64,000 bases of DNA from Sphingopyxis sp. (GTDB taxonomy: Bacteria > Pseudomonadota > Alphaproteobacteria > Sphingomonadales > Sphingomonadaceae), in assembly GCF_019459305.1 (NCBI RefSeq), contig NZ_JAIBES010000129.1, positions 1 through 64,000 on the forward strand, in the 5' to 3' direction. Shown here one piece after another: positions 60,761-64,000 of the stretch. The position numbers were made by a program, and so were the translations under genes. Within the stretch, counting starts at the first letter, position 1, and the number at the start of each line of letters is the position of its first letter. The notes under the pieces were generated by a model that made no database searches, was not told where the DNA came from, and saw only the letters and a program-made list of their open reading frames with translations.

Positions 60761-61972
60761 TCATCGCTCTCCGCTCAGCGCGAGATCGCGCGGCAGGCCG
60801 AGACCGCGTTCGCCGATGATGTTGCGCTGGATGTTCGACGCGCCGCCGGCAATCGAATTGCCGAGGCTGCCCATGATCTGGTCGAGCCATTTTTCGGGAC
60901 CGCGCGGACCACGATTGCCGCGCCCGCCCGCGCCCGAAGGCTCGACAAACCCATGTTCGCCAATCAGTTCCTGCGAGAGCAGCGCCATTTCGTGGCCGAT
61001 CTCGGTCAGCAGCAGTTTCATCATCAGCGCCACCGGGCCGGGATCCTCGCCCGCTGCGGCGCAGCTGAACAGGCGGAAACTGGTGTAGCGGTGCGAGAGG
61101 ACAAAGCCTTCGATCTGTGCGAGCTTGTCGCGGATCACCGGTTCGTCGATGCGACCGACGTCCTTTGCCAGCTCGACGAGCTTCGCGAACTGGCGCCCCA
61201 GCCCGTCGGCGCTGCCGATGCTGGCGCGTTCGTGCTTCAGCGTCGTGCGGCTGACGTACCAGCCCTGCCCGCGTTCGCCGACCTGCCAGCCGACCGGCGT
61301 TTCGGCATTGTCGAAGAAGAATTCGCAGAAGGTGTGATCCCCCTCCTCGCCCGTCATTTGGCGGATCGGGCGGCGGGTTATTCCGGGTTGTTCAAGATCG
61401 ATCAGCAGATAGGTGATGCCATCGTGCTTCGGCGCATCGGGCTCTGTGCGCACAAGCATGAACATATGCGTCGATTGCATCCCCTGCGACGTCCAGATTT
61501 TCTGCCCATTGATGATCCATTTGCTACCGTCGGCGGACAGCTCCCCTTTGGTGCGCACGCTGGCAAGGTCAGATCCCGATCCAGGTTCGGAATAACCCTG
61601 TCCCCAGACATAGTCGCCAGCGACCGTCTTGCGGATGAACAGCTCTTTCTGCTCGTCGGTGCCCTTTTCCAATAGGGTCGGCACAGTCATATTCATACCG
61701 TTTCCACCGATTTCCGCTGGCGCTCGGGCGCGAGCGAATTCCTCACGGATCACCTGCGCCTTGATGACATCGACCGGCTGCTGCGAACCGCCGTAGATTT
61801 TCGGGATCGCACGATAGAGATAGCCGGCGTCTGTCGCCTGAGCGCGGAAATCGCGGATGAACGCCTTGAGGTCGGCGCCGCGCAGGTCGGCGGCCCGCGG
61901 CCAATTCGAAGCAAGGAAGGCGCGCACTTCCGCGCGAAAGGCTTCAGCGGCCTGGCCATAGCTTAGATCCAT
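60761..61972 (-). CDS. Acyl-CoA dehydrogenase, larger subunit
   Basis: 403 residues: WGQGYSEPGSGSDLASVRT and GQKIWTSQGMQ for FAD, TTLKHERASIGSAD substrate helix, and IAGGASNIQRNIIGERGLGLPRDLA at the end. Full FAD motifs are present, so it likely carries the cofactor of the pair with the gene at 59765. First gene of the operon from site H, which continues through small ACAD, WS/DGAT, DUF7065-like and nitronate-monooxygenase-like genes. Confidence 0.94.
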   Translation of the reverse strand: MDLSYGQAAEAFRAEVRAFLASNWPRAADLRGADLKAFIRDFRAQATDAGYLYRAIPKIYGGSQQPVDVIKAQVIREEFARARAPAEIGGNGMNMTVPTLLEKGTDEQKELFIRKTVAGDYVWGQGYSEPGSGSDLASVRTKGELSADGSKWIINGQKIWTSQGMQSTHMFMLVRTEPDAPKHDGITYLLIDLEQPGITRRPIRQMTGEEGDHTFCEFFFDNAETPVGWQVGERGQGWYVSRTTLKHERASIGSADGLGRQFAKLVELAKDVGRIDEPVIRDKLAQIEGFVLSHRYTSFRLFSCAAAGEDPGPVALMMKLLLTEIGHEMALLSQELIGEHGFVEPSGAGGRGNRGPRGPEKWLDQIMGSLGNSIAGGASNIQRNIIGERGLGLPRDLALSGER

Positions 61973-62013
61973 CGCTCGCTCTCCCTGGTTCGTGAGCGAA
62001 TCTATGCCTGAGT

Positions 62014-62034
62014 TATATAACTACGTCAAATATG
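62014..62034 (+). promoter_or_regulatory. Operator-like element, TAACTAGGT family (site H)
   Basis: Core TATATAACTACGT followed by CAAATATG, one mismatch to the consensus core. It lies in the 97-base divergent promoter between the ACAD (leftward) and thioesterase (rightward) genes. Confidence 0.75.
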
Positions 62035-62069
62035 TTGTGCGTGCAGCCAGGCCTGTTTAGGAGACGGTG

Positions 62070-62861
62070 ATGAGCAGCAAAGCCGATCCGACACCGCATT
62101 ATTTCACGCGCCGGGAAACAGGCTTTGACCCCACCGGCCTGGCGCGCAACCCCTGGTTCGCCGACGCTGTGGCGGGCGGTCCGATATCGGCGCTGTTCGG
62201 CCATATCATCGAAACCGCCGGGTTCGATCCGGGCTTTGAAATTTGCCGGGTAACGATCGATATATTAGGCGTCGTCCCGCGCTCGCTGCTGACGCCGACG
62301 ATCGTGCCCGTACGCCAGGGCCGGCAAGCACAGCTCTATCGCATAGAAATGCGGGCAGGCGACAAGATGGTCGCGCAAGCGCATGTGCTCCTTGCACGCC
62401 AGCTCGATACGCCTGCATTCCCGACACCGCAGTCGCACCCGGCGCCCGAAGACGTCGCGGAGGACAATTTCCTGATCGGCGCGAGCATGGCCGGAGCGAT
62501 CAAGACACGCCCCATCATGGGACGCGTCCGCGAACCGGGGCGCGGCGTGTGCTGGATGCGGATGGATGGCGAAATCGTGCTCGGCGTCCCGACCTCTCCC
62601 TTCGTCAAGGCGTGCCTGTTCGCCGATTTCGGGAACGGCGTCGGCAGCGCGACGCACGCGCATGAATGGAGCTATGCCAATCTCGACATCTCGATCCAGT
62701 TCTTCCGCAAGCCACGCGGCGACTGGTTCCTGCTCGATGCGCATACCGAAGGGGCCGGAAACGGCCATGCGGTGGCGCAGAGCGTCTTCGCCGATGCGGA
62801 CGGGGTTTACGCCAAGGGGACGCAGACGGTCTTCGTCGGGCCGGGACGCCCGCGGCCGTAA
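62070..62861 (+). CDS. Acyl-CoA thioesterase-like, TesB-type double hotdog
   Basis: 263 residues from ATG at 62070, with TTTAGGAG seven bases upstream (an in-frame GTG at 62067 is not favoured). The two halves, roughly 1-115 and 145-260, resemble the TesB/thioesterase double hotdog, with LNPTI-like core replaced by LTPTIVPVRQGRQAQLY and THAHEWSYANLDISIQFFRKPRGDWFLLD in the second half. It would release CoA from an acyl-CoA, for relief of trapped intermediates or to free a product. Divergent from the ACAD operon under site H. Confidence 0.82.
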   Translation: MSSKADPTPHYFTRRETGFDPTGLARNPWFADAVAGGPISALFGHIIETAGFDPGFEICRVTIDILGVVPRSLLTPTIVPVRQGRQAQLYRIEMRAGDKMVAQAHVLLARQLDTPAFPTPQSHPAPEDVAEDNFLIGASMAGAIKTRPIMGRVREPGRGVCWMRMDGEIVLGVPTSPFVKACLFADFGNGVGSATHAHEWSYANLDISIQFFRKPRGDWFLLDAHTEGAGNGHAVAQSVFADADGVYAKGTQTVFVGPGRPRP

Positions 62862-62865
62862 ACGC

Positions 62866-62915
62866 GTCATTGCGAGCGAAGCGAAGCAATGTCGCCTTTG
62901 GCTCCTCGCAATGAC
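62866..62915. repeat. Palindromic intergenic repeat (GTCATTGCGAG ... CTCGCAATGAC)
   Basis: Perfect 11-base inverted arms at 62866-62876 and 62905-62915, with a purine-rich GCGAAGCGAAGCAAT block between them. The GTCATTGCGAGCGAAGCGAA string is a repeat found dispersed in alphaproteobacterial genomes. It fills the gap between convergent thioesterase and enoyl-CoA hydratase genes and could fold as a hairpin and act as a bidirectional terminator. Confidence 0.75.
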
Positions 62916-62920
62916 AGCCG

Positions 62921-63718
62921 CTATTGGCCCACAAAAACCGGCGCGCGCTTTTCGGTCACCGCCGCCAGCCCTTCGCGGTGATCCTTGCTGCCGAGTAAAA
63001 CAGCCTGGTTCGGCAGGTTCGCCTGCCATTCGGCCTCCATGCTGCTTTCGAGCGCGCGCTGGATCGATTGCTTGACCGTCGCATAGCCAAGCGGTGCAGA
63101 GGCGGCGAGTTCGCGCGCGAGTTCCATCCCGCGCGCAGCGAGATCATCCTTTGCAACAACCTCGCCGACCAGCCCGATGCTGAGCGCTTCCTCGGCGCGC
63201 ACTTGCTTGCCGCGCAGGCACATCTCCATCGCGCGGCCCAGCCCGACAATGCGGGGCAGGAGGAAAGTGCCGCCGAGTGGCGGCATGATGCCAAGCTTGA
63301 TCCAGCTTTCCTGGAACATGGCGGTGTCGGCGGCGACGCGGAAATCGCAGGCGAGCGCCAACTCGCACCCCACGGTCACCGCAGCGCCCTGCACCAACGC
63401 CAGCGTCGGTTTCGGGCAGCGATAGATCGCGCGCGCTGCGCCCTGGAAATTGGCGTAGACGGTATCCTTGATTTCGCTTGCTGACATCCCCGTAAGGCGT
63501 TGCAAAAATGCGAAATCGGCCCCCACGGAAAAATGCTTGCCCTCGGCCGCGAAAAGGATCGCGCGAACGTCACGGTCGCCCGACAACGCCACAAAGGCAT
63601 CACGAATCTCGCCGAGCATCTCGGGCGACGACGCATTTCCAATATCCGCGCGCGCCACGACTACGGCAGCAATTCCGTCCGCATGTCTATCGACCCGGAT
63701 ATGCGTGAAATCAGCCAT
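62921..63718 (-). CDS. Enoyl-CoA hydratase/isomerase family
   Basis: 265 residues: oxyanion segments KHFSVGADFAFLQ and GAAVTVGCELALACDF, and SWIKLGIMPPLGGTFLLPRIVG. One of the paired catalytic Glu is present in CEL; the second position reads SWI, so isomerase or thioesterase activity is possible. It overlaps the next gene upstream by 8 bases (63711-63718), so the operon continues past the window. Convergent with the thioesterase gene. Confidence 0.92.
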   Translation of the reverse strand: MADFTHIRVDRHADGIAAVVVARADIGNASSPEMLGEIRDAFVALSGDRDVRAILFAAEGKHFSVGADFAFLQRLTGMSASEIKDTVYANFQGAARAIYRCPKPTLALVQGAAVTVGCELALACDFRVAADTAMFQESWIKLGIMPPLGGTFLLPRIVGLGRAMEMCLRGKQVRAEEALSIGLVGEVVAKDDLAARGMELARELAASAPLGYATVKQSIQRALESSMEAEWQANLPNQAVLLGSKDHREGLAAVTEKRAPVFVGQ

Positions 63719-64000
63719 CGGAATTCTCAGCCTTCTTCTTTTCGCGCCAGATCATCGCCGTCGCGCTGGTCGACAGTCCCATGTTCAGGGCTTCGGCATC
63801 GAGCGCGGCCTCGAACGCCCAGTCTTCGGCATTATTGAGGTTTGTCTTCATATAGCGATAGCCCATGCGCGGGCCGTCGGCGAGCCGCCGCGCCGCCGCC
63901 ATCGTCGCGTCGCGTAGCGCTTCGTCGTCGAACAGGCGGGTATAGAGTCCCTTCGCAAACGCCTCCTCGGCCGACAGTTTTTCGCCGAGGAGAAACAGTT
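63711..64000 (-). CDS. Enoyl-CoA hydratase family, C-terminal part (cut by window edge)
   Basis: Open on the minus strand to the right edge; about 96 codons visible, reading FLLGEKLSAEEAFAKGLYTRLFDD then RRLADGPRMGYRYMKTNLNNA and a KKKAENSDG end. This is the C-terminal helical part of a crotonase, including the LSAEEA..GL block. The start lies outside the window. It is followed by the enoyl-CoA hydratase gene with an 8-base overlap. Confidence 0.82.
   Translation of the reverse strand, partial: LFLLGEKLSAEEAFAKGLYTRLFDDEALRDATMAAARRLADGPRMGYRYMKTNLNNAEDWAFEAALDAEALNMGLSTSATAMIWREKKKAENSDG

Noticed and set aside
1-64000. tRNA, rRNA, CRISPR, integrase or insertion sequence
   Set aside because: I saw no cloverleaf, direct-repeat array, transposase motif or terminal inverted repeats of an IS in the window.

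Overview
The window is GC-rich, densely packed bacterial DNA. It looks alphaproteobacterial, most likely a sphingomonad (Sphingopyxis/Novosphingobium type). This is inferred from the TonB-dependent receptor, the sphingomonad-like GatA remnant, a GTCATTGCGAG repeat and the mix of catabolic families; no rRNA or marker gene confirms it. Almost all of it is coding, genes often overlap by ATGA or TGATG, and no gene-free stretch exceeds 300 bases. I saw no tRNA, rRNA, CRISPR array, integrase or IS element.

The content is one large accessory catabolic region built from CoA-thioester chemistry: 3 thiolase-like/DUF35 pairs, 11 full-length SDRs plus one degenerate SDR, 5 acyl-CoA dehydrogenases, 4 enoyl-CoA hydratases, 2 CaiB/BaiF CoA-transferases (one a tandem fusion), 2 acyl-CoA synthetases, 2 P450s, 2 aldehyde dehydrogenases, 2 APH-type kinases, 2 metal-dependent amidohydrolases, 2 nitronate-monooxygenase-like proteins, 2 MFS transporters and one TonB receptor. 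Ring-cleaving dioxygenases and the classic steroid ring genes are absent. The set resembles side-chain or terpenoid/branched-acid degradation; the substrate cannot be read from sequence.

Layout. 1-2.5 kb: decayed ends (a gatA fragment fused to an amidohydrolase fragment, then a thiolase with an in-frame amber stop). 2.6-9.1 kb: amidohydrolase, P450, ALDH, CoA-transferase, Gfo/Idh operon. 9.1-14.7 kb: thiolase, DUF35, MFS, SDR, a TetR regulator and another SDR. 14.7-20 kb: kinase, tandem CoA-transferase, DUF35, thiolase operon. 20-27.3 kb: flavin-reductase fusion, FCD-type GntR regulator, second amidohydrolase, MFS, TonB receptor. 27.3-39.4 kb: SDR/DUF2889 operon, isochorismatase-like gene, acyl-CoA synthetase, then an ECH-SDR-ECH-ACAD-ACAD-ADH operon. 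39.4-43.9 kb: second TetR with P450-VOC-ALDH-SDR. 43.9-46.2 kb: second GntR with an acyl-CoA synthetase. 46.3-49.9 kb: SDR cluster divergent from SMP-30 and SnoaL-like genes. 49.9-53.5 kb: MarR, kinase, ACAD, SDR. 53.5-62 kb: epimerase, two nitronate-monooxygenase-like genes, quinone reductase, DUF7065-like, WS/DGAT, ACAD pair. 62-64 kb: thioesterase and enoyl-CoA hydratases.

The most striking signal is regulatory. Nine promoter regions spread over 2.5-62 kb carry the same 21-bp element with core TATMTAACTAGGT. It probably marks one regulon, and one copy sits beside the FCD-type GntR gene at 21269-21979. A second element, TTGACNNNTCGTCAA, occurs three times around the TetR gene at 12981-13658. 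The promoter at 2513-2634 carries both. Several encoded enzymes have also lost their catalytic residues; these are listed as findings.
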